DNA of 64,000 nucleotides from Rheum nobile (taxonomy: Eukaryota; Streptophyta; Magnoliopsida; Caryophyllales; Polygonaceae). The DNA is taken from contig WOAB01000093.1 in NCBI GenBank assembly GCA_027886185.1, positions 4,030,001 to 4,094,000 on the forward strand, in the 5' to 3' direction. Under the pieces are notes generated by a model that worked only from the letters and a program-made list of their open reading frames with translations, searched no databases and was not told the origin of the DNA. The first letter of the stretch is position 1, and each line of letters starts with the position of its first letter. Made by a program: the position numbers and the translations under genes. Below, piece by piece: positions 54,017-64,000 of this stretch.

Positions 54017-55033
54017 ACCACATGGATAATCGTTTACTTCCGCCAATACCTTCTTTTCAGCACAATTATGGTAGAAATTATGTCTCAATTTTGAACTCCA
54101 ATAATCCTTTCTAGAGCTTTGATTGTGCCACAGTCATGAACATCTACAACAATTGTGTTGGAACTTACTTCGTCAACTCATCTCGACCACATGGAGAATC
54201 TAGGCTGAATGTTGAATTTGGGTGAAATTTGATTTTGACCTAATTTTATTAAATTTGGGACACTTTGAATTTGGGGAACTTTAAGATGAAGATGAACTCC
54301 TACAAGTTATTCTTCTAATAATTCCATTGATTTGTCTCTTAGGCTTTAGTAATGACAGATTTTGGGGGACTTTTATATTTGTTTTACAACAAAAGGGTTC
54401 TTCAAGATGAAGTGTTGTAGCAAAAAAAAAGTATGACCTTTATGGTAATTTTGACCTTTTATTTTTGATATTTAAACACCGAAAAGTATTATTTACCGAA
54501 CATGCCAGTACGAATTTCAGTATCAGCATCCGATTAAGTACGAAATCCAACATCAATATAAGTATCGGCATAAGCATCAACACAAGTATACGTATCAACA
54601 TCATTTTACCGAACAGATCCTTAGGATTTGTTTGATTCCCATATATAATATATTAAATTATTTCATCTTGTATTAACTTATCACATATAATGCAACATAA
54701 TGCAATACAATATATTATCTCAGAAATTCAAATGACCCGAAGCCTCATCCTCATTTTTATCTCTCATTTTCAGTATAGATTATTATATATTACTATTATT
54801 TTAATCTATCTAAAATAGTTTGATATCCTTTTTAGTATAATGATAAATTATATAAACAATTTATTTATCCAATCATATTAGACTCGTTAAAACATGATCA
54901 GAATTGAACCCGGTGGTTTTTTTTTTTTGGGTTTTGTCGACCCAACCCGCTGGATTGACTCGACCTATTATTTTACTTGTCAAATTCATTTATATTGAAC
55001 AATATAATTTGTTTATAACTTATAATAAGTAAA
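54017..55033. other. Spacer, nothing clear
   Basis: There is no gene. accgaacagatccttagg (near 54608-54625) resembles a Tourist-type end with a TTA site, but no partner end was found. Confidence 0.4.
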
Positions 55034-55769
55034 CGGAGAACTGTTCTTAAAATGAGAACTTCTCTTAAAATGCGAACTAGTCTTGTGCACCAAGTTGTAT
55101 GAATTTCTGCACCAAAGTCTGTTGAAAAGTGCATTAAAATTTGTGAAGTTGTGCACCAGAATTTTATTGAGTAAGGAACTTGTTTTTTTTTCTCCAAGTA
55201 TAATAGCAGTGCACACTGTTTGTGCACCAAGTTGTACGAGTTTGTGTACCAAAATTTATTGAAAAGTGTACCATAATATGTTGAATTGTGCACCCGATTT
55301 TTATTGAGGAGCACAAACACATGAACCTTCTCAGTGCACAAACACATGAACTGTGGTGTACAATTACTTGTAACGTGGTGCACATTTATTTATGACATGA
55401 TGCGCTTGTATTTTATTTAATTATACACTTGTATTTTATTTAAATAATGTATAATTATTTCCAACATGGTGCACATGTATTCATAACATTGTGCACATCC
55501 AAAAGGGTGCACAAGCAAGTGCACTAACCGGTCAGAGGTCGGTCAATACCGGTCAACGGTGATCAACGCCGGAGCTCCGGTAGATCAATGAGGGAGACCG
55601 GTTGTACACCAACGTAGTGCACAATTGTGCACCCAAATATGTGTGCATGAGATTGCAAGTGCATTGTGCACTTTCTCCCCCTTGTGCACCTTGTTGTACA
55701 TACTTGTGCAACAATTCACATTTTAAAGGAGTTCTCATTTTAAGAAGTGTTCTCACCAGATCTGTATCC
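55034..55769. mobile_element. MITE with GTGAGAAC-type ends and GTGCACC-rich interior
   Basis: The left end contains GGAGAACTGTTCTTAAAATG and the right end on minus GGATACAGATCTGGTGAGAA, then CACTTCTTAAAATGAGAACT. The interior repeats gtgcaccaagttgta or close variants about ten times in both orientations. The GGAT..GATCTGGTGA end resembles that of the element at 37615-38102, so they may be relatives. Minus frames here only read the repeats. Confidence 0.65.
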
Positions 55770-57250
55770 TTTATAATAATATATAACTACTAACATTTTT
55801 ATTATATAATTTGAAATGTTAATCTAACAATTTGATTATCAAAAGCTTTTAAGTAAACATATAAAAATGACGATTTTGATCTGTTGGGAACCTATTCTAA
55901 ATCCACTATGATCGAACTGGATTGACCCGTAAATTTTAACCAAAAACCCTTTGTGAGAATCAATACTATTGACCAACAGAACCCTCTATACTAGCCGTTT
56001 GCTACATGTAGTGATGACAGGTTATGTATATTTGACCTTTAGTGCTTTTACCTTCATATGTGGCCTTGCCTTAATCTTGATTATTTGATGAACTTAACCT
56101 TTGATTCTGATTATACTATGTCTACTTGGTGTCGACATTATTGAAATAATGACTATTTGAGGAGCTTTTGTTATCTCTACACTTGGGAACATTGTTTCTT
56201 AAAGGACAAATGTGTTTGTGCCAGAACACAAGATAAGATATCTGGAAAGGGTGACCCCCACAATTTCGCAGAACAATCCTGCTTGAGAAAAACAAACAAC
56301 AAAACGAAAAAGTATTCCATGAACAGACATATATGGAGTTGTGATTATTTTAACTCTCACTATTATTACAATTTAGCAAAAGTTGGGATTGGTTGCAAGT
56401 GTTGGTTTTATTTTACCCGCACACTTGCTCCTTACATAATTACCCTTGATGAGAGTATGGATAGCTTTAAGCTCCAGGTTAGTCATCTTCTCTTGACCAA
56501 TGTTGCATATTACTACCTTGCTTACTCGTGTGGTACTTGTGATTTGTTCTCTCAGGGAACTTTGGAATGGCTCTCAAATCTTTGCTTTACCATCAACAAA
56601 GATGATGCAAATCAGAAATGGATCAAGGAAAAATAAGGAAACAAATTCAACAATGAAAACCCGATTCATGAACAATTTTTTATGGAGTTTTAACTCCAAG
56701 AATAATAGCTCTTTGAACCTTTTGTGGGAGTTAACAACTTTTTTAATCTCTCTTGTACAAATACTTCTACTCGATGGAGTAGGACCCGAATTATCTATCT
56801 TTCTCTGTAATGGATGCTTATGCTTTGAAAAGAAAACTCATGTATATAGGCGTATATATGAATGAGAATAAACTACACATGTATTCTTATCAAACTTGTG
56901 TTGTGTACTTGCACATCGAACCAACAAATATGAATCATGTTGAACAATTAAACACTAAATCAAGGATTAATTTTGAAACTAAATCCCTAAACCTTGAGAT
57001 GAACTCTAAAATATACTTGGTTTACAAATTATGGAAACTATTTAGAAAGCTTTGTGCTAGATTACTTACAAATCACTATAACAAAAAACAAATCAAGGAC
57101 AAATCTCATAATACTTACAATTCTCATTTTTCTCAAGAGACTAAATTAAGAAACAAGACCCCTAAATGTCTTTGGATATGGGGCAGCTACTCAATTGGTT
57201 TTTTATGAAAATCACAACCTGAAATTGTCGAGGGATCGGTAAAAAAACCC
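55770..57250 (+). other. Region upstream of LINE; unidentified frames
   Basis: Frames at 56157-56636 (159 codons) and 56810-57208 (132 codons, Lys/Asn/Thr-rich) match no family I recognise. They precede a LINE endonuclease on the same strand, so the second could be decayed ORF1 DNA. The Lys/Asn richness may just reflect AT-rich DNA. Confidence 0.3.
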
Positions 57251-57498
57251 TATGGATGGATATTGAATCCTTCTGTAAAATTGAACGAATACAACTATTT
57301 ACATTATTTGAAACTCGAACAAATAAGGAGCCTAGTGAAAAAGTTTGGAAAAAAGCTGAATTTGATCAATTCCATTATATCCCGGCCACTGGTTTTTCAG
57401 GTGGAATTTGTGTCATGTGAAAAACGTACCAACATACAAATGAAATACTTAAGATAGACAAAATTGAACCAAGATTTGTCAGTATTAAGTATACAAAT

Positions 57499-58005
57499 AT
57501 GTGCACAAACATCAAAGCTCTGCTCATCCTTACGTATGCTCCCCCATATGAATCTGGCAAAAATGAATTTTGGGATAACATTATTTCATTTATCAAAAAT
57601 AGTGCTTATCCCTGTATAGTTATGGGAGACCTTAATGAAATACAAGATCCTTTTGAAAAATTGGGTGGATCTTCTCCACCACTAGCAAAACTTGCTAGAC
57701 TATGACACTTTAAAAATGAATGTAAACTTTTGGATATACCAATCCAAAGGAATAACTTTACCTGACGAAAAAACAAAACAGAGAAGGATAATATCTATGA
57801 AAAACTGGATAGAGCTTTGATTCATCATCAAATCTTGCAATGGTATCCAAATATATGTACCAAACAATATGCTTTTACAAGTTCTGATCATTGCCCCATA
57901 TCCATTGAACTAGCGTCTACTACGCCATTTAAAAACCAACCTTTCAAATTTGAAAAAAGTTGGATGACAAGAACGGACTTTAGAAATATCGTTAAACAAG
58001 CATAG
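57499..58005 (+). pseudogene. LINE AP-endonuclease domain
   Basis: The pieces KALLILTYAPPYESGKNEFW, CIVMGDLNEIQDPFEK and LDRALIHHQILQWYPN, then AFTSSDHCPISIELA, give the GDLN and SDHCP active-site blocks of the endonuclease that nicks target DNA. Stops at 57703-57705 and 57763-57765 interrupt it. Confidence 0.9.
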
Positions 58006-58205
58006 AGAACAAATTATCATGGTTCTAGAATGTATAACCTAGTATCCAAGACAAAGCTACTTAAAAACACGCGAAAATTTAGAAAAAAAGTACCTTTGGC
58101 AATGTATTTACCCAACTTCAAAACATAGAAAAACAACTATCTGACATTCAAATTGGAATTTGCATAAACTCAAATACTAATCTAATCCAAAAACAAAACA
58201 GACTC

Positions 58206-59560
58206 GTGGAAAAAGAAAAGAAAAAACCTCTCAATTTCCATTTTTTTTGGAATCAAAGAGCAAAAGTAAAACACATTAAATTTAACGACACTAATGCTAG
58301 TTATTTCCATAAAATTGCTAGTGGAAGAAAAAATAGAAAAATCATAAAAGAAATCAAAACCCAAGAAGGAAGTAGCATTATTAGAGAAGAGAACATTATA
58401 AATGATTTCATAAAGAGATTTAAAAGTGAAGAAATGAATGAAGGATTACTACGGGATAACCTAGAACTAATCCAACCTGAATTTTCAGCAGAGGACAATA
58501 CTAATTTAACAAGAAATGTCTCTAATGAAGAGATTAAGAAAGTTGTCATTAAAATTGGCTCAAATAAATCACCGGGCCTTGATGGTATGACAACATAATT
58601 TTATCAGAAGTATTGGGACATTGTAGGTCCGTCTGTGATCCAAGCAGTAAAGAGTTTCTTTCTTTCGGAAAAATTACTAAAACAAATCAATCATACGTTT
58701 ATATCTTTAATCCCAAAATGTGAAAACCCATTCTCTACAACCCATTACAGACCTATAAGTCTATGCTCCACAATATACAAAATAATATCAAAAATTTTAA
58801 CAACAAGGCTTAAAGGCAATCATTTACTACTCATAAATTTTTTCACTCATTCAAATCAAAACAAGGAACCGAAGGATTTATAGTCTTGAAATTAGACATG
58901 GAAAAAGCATATGACAGAATTGAATGAAATTTCATTATCAAAATAATGGAGAAATTTGGATTTCATGCCAAATTCATCAACTGGATAAAAGAATGTATAA
59001 CGACTGTCTCCTTCTCGGTGTTAGTCAATAATGGACCAACATAAATTTTTAAACCAACCAGAGGACTTCGACAGGGAGATCCCCTCTCACCATTCTTATT
59101 CATTCTAGGATATGAAATTTTAGCTCGAAAACTACAACGAGCATCTGATAGACCCCGAAAACCTATTGGTTTCCAAATCTTGAGACATGGAACTCGCATC
59201 CCTTTCTTGGCTTTTGCGGATGACATTATGATTTTGTCAAAAGCAAAACAGGAAAAGTACAAGGAATTAAGGATATTGTGGATGAATACTGCAAAATATC
59301 TGGACAAAAAGTAAATAATACAAGGAAATTGGCGATCAAGATAACTTACAATCACTAACATGATTTCCCTTGAAAAGTACATCGGATGTTCTATCATTAA
59401 TGGTAGAGTGAATTCTAACACCTTTGCTGATATTGTTATTAGTACACAACAACAACTATCCAAATGGAAAGCCAACTCATTATCCCAAGCAGGAAGAACT
59501 ACATTAATAAAAGCTAATCTTTTAGATTTTTGCTTGATGATATATTTCATGGGATATCTT
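58206..59560 (+). pseudogene. LINE reverse transcriptase
   Basis: FFWNQRAKVKHIKFNDTNAS, IKKVVIKIGSNKSPGLDGMT (stop after), QINHTFISLIPKCENPF, HYRPISLCSTIYKIISKIL, LRQGDPLSPFLFIL and the FADD box in FLAFADDIMILSKA near 59206-59247. The LDMEKAYDRIEW block around 58893-58930 is present but frameshifted. At least five stops or frameshifts are visible. Confidence 0.92.
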
Positions 59561-59590
59561 GCATTATTTCCGTGATTTACTGCCTTATTT

Positions 59591-60075
59591 GTTAACCACA
59601 AAATCTGCATCAAAATTGACTTACAATTTCAGATTTAAGTCAAAACAAAGATTGACTTACATTTTTATTACTTACAAAAAAAAAGAGCCGGATTCAAATT
59701 TCAAAAAAAAGAGGCAAATCCGATATTCTTTTTCACTTGAAGCAAAAGCCAAAATAAGGCAAGGCTTTGAGTTTTCTTTCCACCTTTCGGTCGTAGTCCA
59801 TTGTGCCGCCCCTCCGCCATCTAGGTTTGCATCTAGGGAGATAGGTCACGTGTCATATTGCATTATTGACTGCATTTGTGTTTGGTAATTAATTGCTTGA
59901 TCAAGTGTGCGTCTAGTGGTGCTTTGCTTAGGTCATACGTGTGTTTGTTTCTAAGCGTACCTACACCGCCCTCACAGCTTGCCAAATTGCTTTCCTTGCG
60001 TGAACTTGTGTGCTTAAGTGTGGTGCTTGTTTGATTATTGTTGTTCTATACCTTTTGTTCGCCTTTACTCGCATG
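59591..60075 (+). other. Leader-like region before the gag pseudogene
   Basis: No coding match. AT-rich at first, then mixed. The T/G-rich 59880-60060 stretch resembles a retrotransposon leader. No primer site or LTR was recognised. Confidence 0.35.
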
Positions 60076-62160
60076 TCTAGCCATATTGTCATAGGTAGCA
60101 TGACAGTGCCCACGGACACGGGTGGAGACGGCAATGGTTCTGGCAACAACCCACCTAATCCACCACCACAACAAGTTCATCCCCCACAATAAGACCTGAC
60201 AGTGATACAAGAGCTCACGCCTGAGCAAAGAGAAATACAAGAGTTGCGTCGGAAAGTGGCCCAACTCCAAACCCAACAAAGCCGACGAGTGCTGACGCCA
60301 GTCGTAGAGATGGACGCCGCTGGCTACGCTCAACAAACTGTCGCCGACCCAAGCAACACCCGCTTGGACAAGGGCAAAGGTGTTATGCCCTCAACATCTC
60401 ACCAACAGCCTCGCTTGCAGCGCATCCAGTCCGTCATCGAGAGTCGCCAAGGCCATTTCTCATCGCGCAACCACTACGACCCATGCGCGATGCCTGCCGG
60501 CGACGACAGCGGCTCCGATCATGATGACCACTCTCAAGGTGAATGTTCTTAGCCCTATGATTTTAATGACAGGTATGGTGATCGTGAAGGACGTCGCCGT
60601 CGTACTGACCCTCTCGCGTCGCGTGACACCTGTGCGCGCCGTGACCCGCTTGGCTCCAGTCAACAATGGCGCCCAAGCCGGCGCAACATGCATGGTGAAC
60701 GACAACGTTCGCGCCCTCCAGCGCCTACACCTATGCCCTTCAACATTAACGACCATCTTGGCCACCAAAGTGCGCGCACATCGCGCTATGTCTCCGATGG
60801 CTATGGCTCTGCTACTCCTTCCTTCCGCGTTGAGTTCGAGGATGAGGAAATGGAGGATTCAGGCATGGTAAACCCGAGGTCCTTCCATCCCCCTCTCGGC
60901 GACCCCATTGAGCTCCAAGACCAGCCTGCAGATTACATTCCCCCGCTCCTTCACGCTGGCGGTCTACCACTTGACCGCCATGGTGATGAGAGGCGTGCAC
61001 AACAGGGATACCCTCCACGAGACATGCCACGTGATGCCCGTCGTCACGCGCATGATGACGACCAGCCTTGCCGCCACCGTAGACGCGACGACGCTCGCAA
61101 TGCCCACGCCGCTTACGCTGAGCATCGTGCCATCGATGACTGCGGCCGCCGACAAATGGGCCACGCAGCCCACGCTCGGGACTATGACGATCACACCTTC
61201 ATCGATCGATGCCTTGACATCCAACACCAGCCCGCGCACGACAACGCACGGCTCATGAGTTTTGAGGTAAAAGTCAAAATTGAGTTATTTTTTGGTGAAT
61301 ATGATCCCACTGTTTTTCTTGAGCGGGTGCAGGCCACAGAATACACACTGTGCTATTTCCAATTGGCCGAAGAAGACAAGGTCGCTTCCGCCATGCTCCA
61401 CTTTCGCGACACCGCCAGGGTTTGGTGGCATCGCTTTGTGAGTGACCGCATACAACGCAACCTAGAGCCTCTCACTAAATGGCACCGACTGTTCTATGTG
61501 ATGACTCAGAAGTACGTTCCCCAAGACTACAAGAACCAGATGAGATTGGAGATCGCCAAGGCTCCAAATCGCCGCTTGAGTTCTTTTCGCAACTTGAGGA
61601 CATGTACTACAAAGCTGGTGTGAGTGCAGGCTGTGCAACCTAATCCACATTGAGGATGAAATTTTTGAGTGGGTTGAATCCTTCAATCTGTGACCAATTT
61701 GAGATTTTTCCAATCAAGGATCTCAACACTCTCACACACACGGCCATGCAAATTCATCATCAACTTGTGCGTAGGAAGCAATCCTCTTGGCAATCTCCTA
61801 GCCAATGCAGGTATGACTCTAGACCTTCTCAATCCACTTTTCCTTCTGATGTGCGTGCATCTTCAGCGGGCAAAGTAGGATCTGGCCAAGGTAGCAACGC
61901 CAAGTCGTCGGCGCCAAGCACTATCGCTAGTCGTGCCGCAACGCCCAATGCCCCACCCAGAGGCCAGGAGCACGCGCGTGACCTTGAATGCTTCAATTAT
62001 GGAGGACGTGGGCATTACAAGTGTGATTGCCCAACACCAAGAAGATCCTATTTAGCCAGAAAATCGGCTACGAGTCCTATGAGGAAGAAGAGCCGCTGCT
62101 TGAGGCCGTTGATGAAGGCTTTGAAGCGGCCGGTGATGAGGCCTATTGATGTGACCCTGC
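60076..62160 (+). pseudogene. Ty3/gypsy gag pseudogene
   Basis: One frame from 60076 encodes a Gln/Pro/Asp/Arg/His-rich N-terminus and then the retrotransposon gag domain (FFGEYDPTVFLERVQATEYT, LHFRDTARVWWHRFVSDRI, LTKWHRLFYVMTQKYVPQDY). The frame is broken by TAA at 60190-60192 and TAG at 60550-60552. A frameshift near 61585 moves it to the frame with LSGLNPSICDQFEIFPIKDL. A zinc knuckle follows (CFNYGGRGHYKCDC, where the second Cys is Tyr) at about 61990-62031. Gag forms the particle core that packages element RNA. No protease or RT follows, so the element was cut here or never carried pol. The N-terminal half is GC-rich and CpG-rich compared with its surroundings. Confidence 0.87.
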
Positions 62161-62474
62161 CGTCCTTGTCACATCCGCCTTGAGACTCCCCTACAGTTAC
62201 ATCCAGTACGATCGAGACATTAATTATGATACCTCGTATTTTGTAAGGTTATTTTGGGAATTTTGGAATTTTCCCGAGTACCCGTTTAGTACGTCAGATT
62301 TAATTCAGGTAGCTTGAGACATTCTGTAATGTGCTCTGTATTTGTAATATTTTTCTCAGTGAAATAAAATACAGACGACGTGCTTCAGATGTTTATACGC
62401 GTTCGCGTACGATAATTTTTATCCCGAGTTAATGTCTTGCTCGTTCAAAAGCTGAATGGGCGGGAAAAGGCAAA

Positions 62475-63112
62475 AACGGCGACCGCCGTACAGTAACGGC
62501 GCCCGCCGTCGCTGGGCCCGATGTGTCAGGCCGTCGTCTCCTACTCTGGGCTCGCCATAGCTAGGAACGGCGACCGCCGTAATTACGGCGCCCGCCGCGG
62601 CCCGCCATAGGCAAAATTACGGCGCCCGCCGTGATTACCCATAAGTCATTACCCGTTGGTCGCCGGTGAGCTCTGGCCGCGCCGATCTAGCCCTGCTCGG
62701 CCTCGTCTAGGGTGATGATGATGTTCCCTTTGCTTTGGCTATAAAAGGAGGTGTTGGGGGAAGGGTTTTGAGCCATCCCAGCACCGAATCTCTGCCAAAT
62801 CTTCCTCTCGCCGGAGTTTGTGCTCCTCGCCGAAATTCTAAAGCTTTCGCCGGTGTCGTTTGGTGGTGTTTCCAGAAGCCCTTGTGAAGCCTTTTGGTTG
62901 CCTTTGGAGGTTGGAACCCAGGCAAGGCAAAAAAAGGTTGAAACGCGCATCATTTGGGTGAGTTTTTTCTCTTGTTTTGTCGTCGGAGTTCTTCACGGCG
63001 ACCGCCGTGTTCTTTACGGCGCCCGCCATGATGAATGCGGCGACCGCCGCCAAGAACGGCGCCCACCGTGATGAATGCGGCGACCGCCGCCAAGAACAGC
63101 GACCGCCGCCAG
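62475..63112. repeat. Eleven ACGGCGMCCGCCGT palindromes
   Basis: The perfect form ACGGCG-AC-CGCCGT or ACGGCG-CC-CGCCGT has 6-bp inverted arms. Copies lie near 62475, 62495, 62566, 62584, 62617, 62999, 63016, 63037, 63055, 63078 and 63096, some with one or two changes. AC and CC spacers often alternate. The last six are in a partly tandem ~40-bp arrangement. Confidence 0.9.
62738..62747 (+). promoter_or_regulatory. TATA box of the probable LTR
   Basis: ggctataaaaggagg is a strong plant TATA-box match. Transcription would start about 30 bp downstream, near 62770-62780. Confidence 0.65.
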
Positions 63113-63639
63113 TGCCCAGAATGCCTTCGTGGCTTTGGCTTGGTTGGTTGTGGTCGTGGCGTCTTTCCTTTCGATTTCTTTCACCGTTTTTAGATTCGTA
63201 CTGTTGTTATGTCGGATCTAACTTAGGGTTCCTTTTATGGGTCGACTCGAAGGTGTTTGTGCTAGCGGAGCTATACGCGTGTCGAGCCCGGAATCTCGTC
63301 GTTGTCGTTAGGCTTGTTTCTATTATGCGGATTAAGGCAAGTGGCGGTTCGCTCTTGCTCATTCGTTCCATATTTACATTAAATATCAGTAGTTTATCTG
63401 AGTAATTAATTTGGAATGAATACTCTATTTGTCTGGAAATGGTTTTGGTAAACTGTTTTGGAAAACAAGATATTGATATTATAATAGGTTGTATATCTGT
63501 TAGAACAGCGCTATTATCTATGATCGCCTTTTGGGCCTTTATGTGGAGTTATTCTGTAACTGTTATTGTGCTGTAACTGTTAGTTAGCACTGTAGATAGG
63601 AACGTTACTCGGACTCGGTCCAGTCGTTTCTTTATAATC

Positions 63640-63652
63640 TGGTATCGGGGTG
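63640..63652 (+). other. Primer-site-like sequence
   Basis: TGGTATCGGGGTG follows ttataatc. The first seven bases match the usual TGGTATCAGAGC initiator tRNA-Met site; the rest has drifted. Confidence 0.5.
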
Positions 63653-64000
63653 GCTCGTCTCCATCTGGTACTATTCTAAGATCATGATCGATCTCTTTCA
63701 CAAGTGTGTAGAGGCAGGACACTTAGTTGGTGTCACAAACCTTCCGGTGTACGTCACTCTCGACGAAACGTATACTAAGATGTGTCGTCCCAATGGTGGG
63801 GTACACATGTAAAAGTCTAATAACGTGATGTGTTTTTGAAACATAAATCAGATAAGTGCTACTCGACGCACATAATTAATAAACATTCGGCGAGTAGTGC
63901 AGCTAGGAAAACTCGTCCCGACTTTGATCATAGTACGTTCTCTTTCCAATCTGGATTCACTGTATGCGATGAGGTTGGTCGTGAACCGAAGCATCTCAGT
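63653..64000 (+). other. Start of retroelement interior, window edge
   Basis: A frame beginning MIDLFHKCVEAGHLVGVTNL near 63685 runs about 40 codons to 63812. It may be the start of gag or leader coding. I do not recognise it. A short inverted pair, ctactcgacg and cggcgagtag, lies at 63859-63899. Confidence 0.3.

Larger units (their letters stand above)
57251..59590 (+). mobile_element. Second L1-type LINE: endonuclease and RT, 3'-truncated
   Basis: The broken ORF2 order is: endonuclease start around 57355-57460 (FHYIPATGFSGGICVM-like, frameshifted), then 57499 on. RT follows, ending in KYIGCSIINGRVNSNTFADI and KWKANSLSQAGRTTL near 59480-59520. The 3' zinc-finger/RNase H part is absent. From about 59590 the DNA becomes the gag element's leader. 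The RT C-terminus closely resembles that of the LINE at 23.6 kb. Confidence 0.85.
62161..63639 (+). repeat. Probable LTR with promoter and GC palindromes
   Basis: The region lies just left of a primer-site-like sequence, has a good TATA box (ctataaaagg, 62738-62747) and a CT-rich transcribed-leader-like stretch after it. There is a polyA-signal-like gaaataaaata near 62361, so the borders are uncertain. Eleven GC-rich palindromes are spread over 62475-63112. The element body would continue beyond 64000. Confidence 0.5.

Noticed and set aside
60380..60871. Alternative 163-codon frame in the gag region
   Set aside because: It overlaps the true gag frame, which continues in phase through two stops into the conserved gag domain.
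1..64000. An undescribed multi-gene host system such as a biosynthetic or defence cluster
   Set aside because: Every recognisable coding region belongs to a transposon or is a single broken exon; no set of co-oriented intact genes exists.

Overview
This is a eudicot-like plant nuclear window made almost entirely of transposable elements and broken, captured gene fragments. I see no intact host protein-coding gene. The evidence for a plant is: a plant-type hnRNP (RRM) fragment with GT-AG introns, a fragment of the chloroplast YbaB/STIC2 family, MULE, Tourist/Harbinger, hAT-like and Helitron elements, Ty1/copia and Ty3/gypsy pol genes of plant type, plant LINEs with an RNase H domain, and AT-rich spacers.

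Layout. 1-5501: degenerate hnRNP and YbaB/STIC2 fragments in the same orientation, closed by a Helitron-like 3' end, so probably the right part of a gene-capturing Helitron. 5.5-8.2 kb: AT-rich DNA with two Helitron 5'-end sequences and an LTR remnant. 8173-13818: complete young Ty3/gypsy element on the minus strand (904-bp LTRs, TATAT target duplication, frameshifted pol, no gag). 13.9-18.8 kb: broken Ty1/copia element. 18.85-21.2 kb: non-autonomous LTR element filled with three tandem arrays. 21.2-25.6 kb: degenerate LINE with two nested MITEs. 25.6-36 kb: MULE, hAT and Stowaway-like MITEs, a FAR1-like exon among repeated GATATTCAT words, a MULE-like element with captured exon, Helitron and palindrome sequences. 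36.6-37.5 kb: a GH9 cellulase fragment and an ALDH fragment on the minus strand. 37.6-39.6 kb: MITEs and tandem duplications. 39.97-41.9 kb: RTE-clade LINE, minus strand.

41918-44320: Harbinger-like element carrying a cloverleaf-forming tRNA with a UUA (ochre) anticodon. 44375-49154: MULE with the transposase C-terminus on plus and, on minus, a four-exon plant mobile domain gene and a GRF zinc finger/coiled-coil fragment. 49489-50011: MULE MITE. 50259-52805: Helitron with its own tandem arrays. 55.0-59.6 kb: another MITE and a second L1-type LINE. 59.6-62.2 kb: gypsy gag pseudogene. 62.2-64 kb: probable LTR with TATA box and eleven GC-rich palindromes, followed by a tRNA-Met-type primer site, whose element runs off the right edge.

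The genes do not form a pathway. They are parts of separate mobile elements plus exons those elements appear to have picked up. All family calls come from recognising motifs in the translated sequence; no search was run. Divergence figures are counts by eye.
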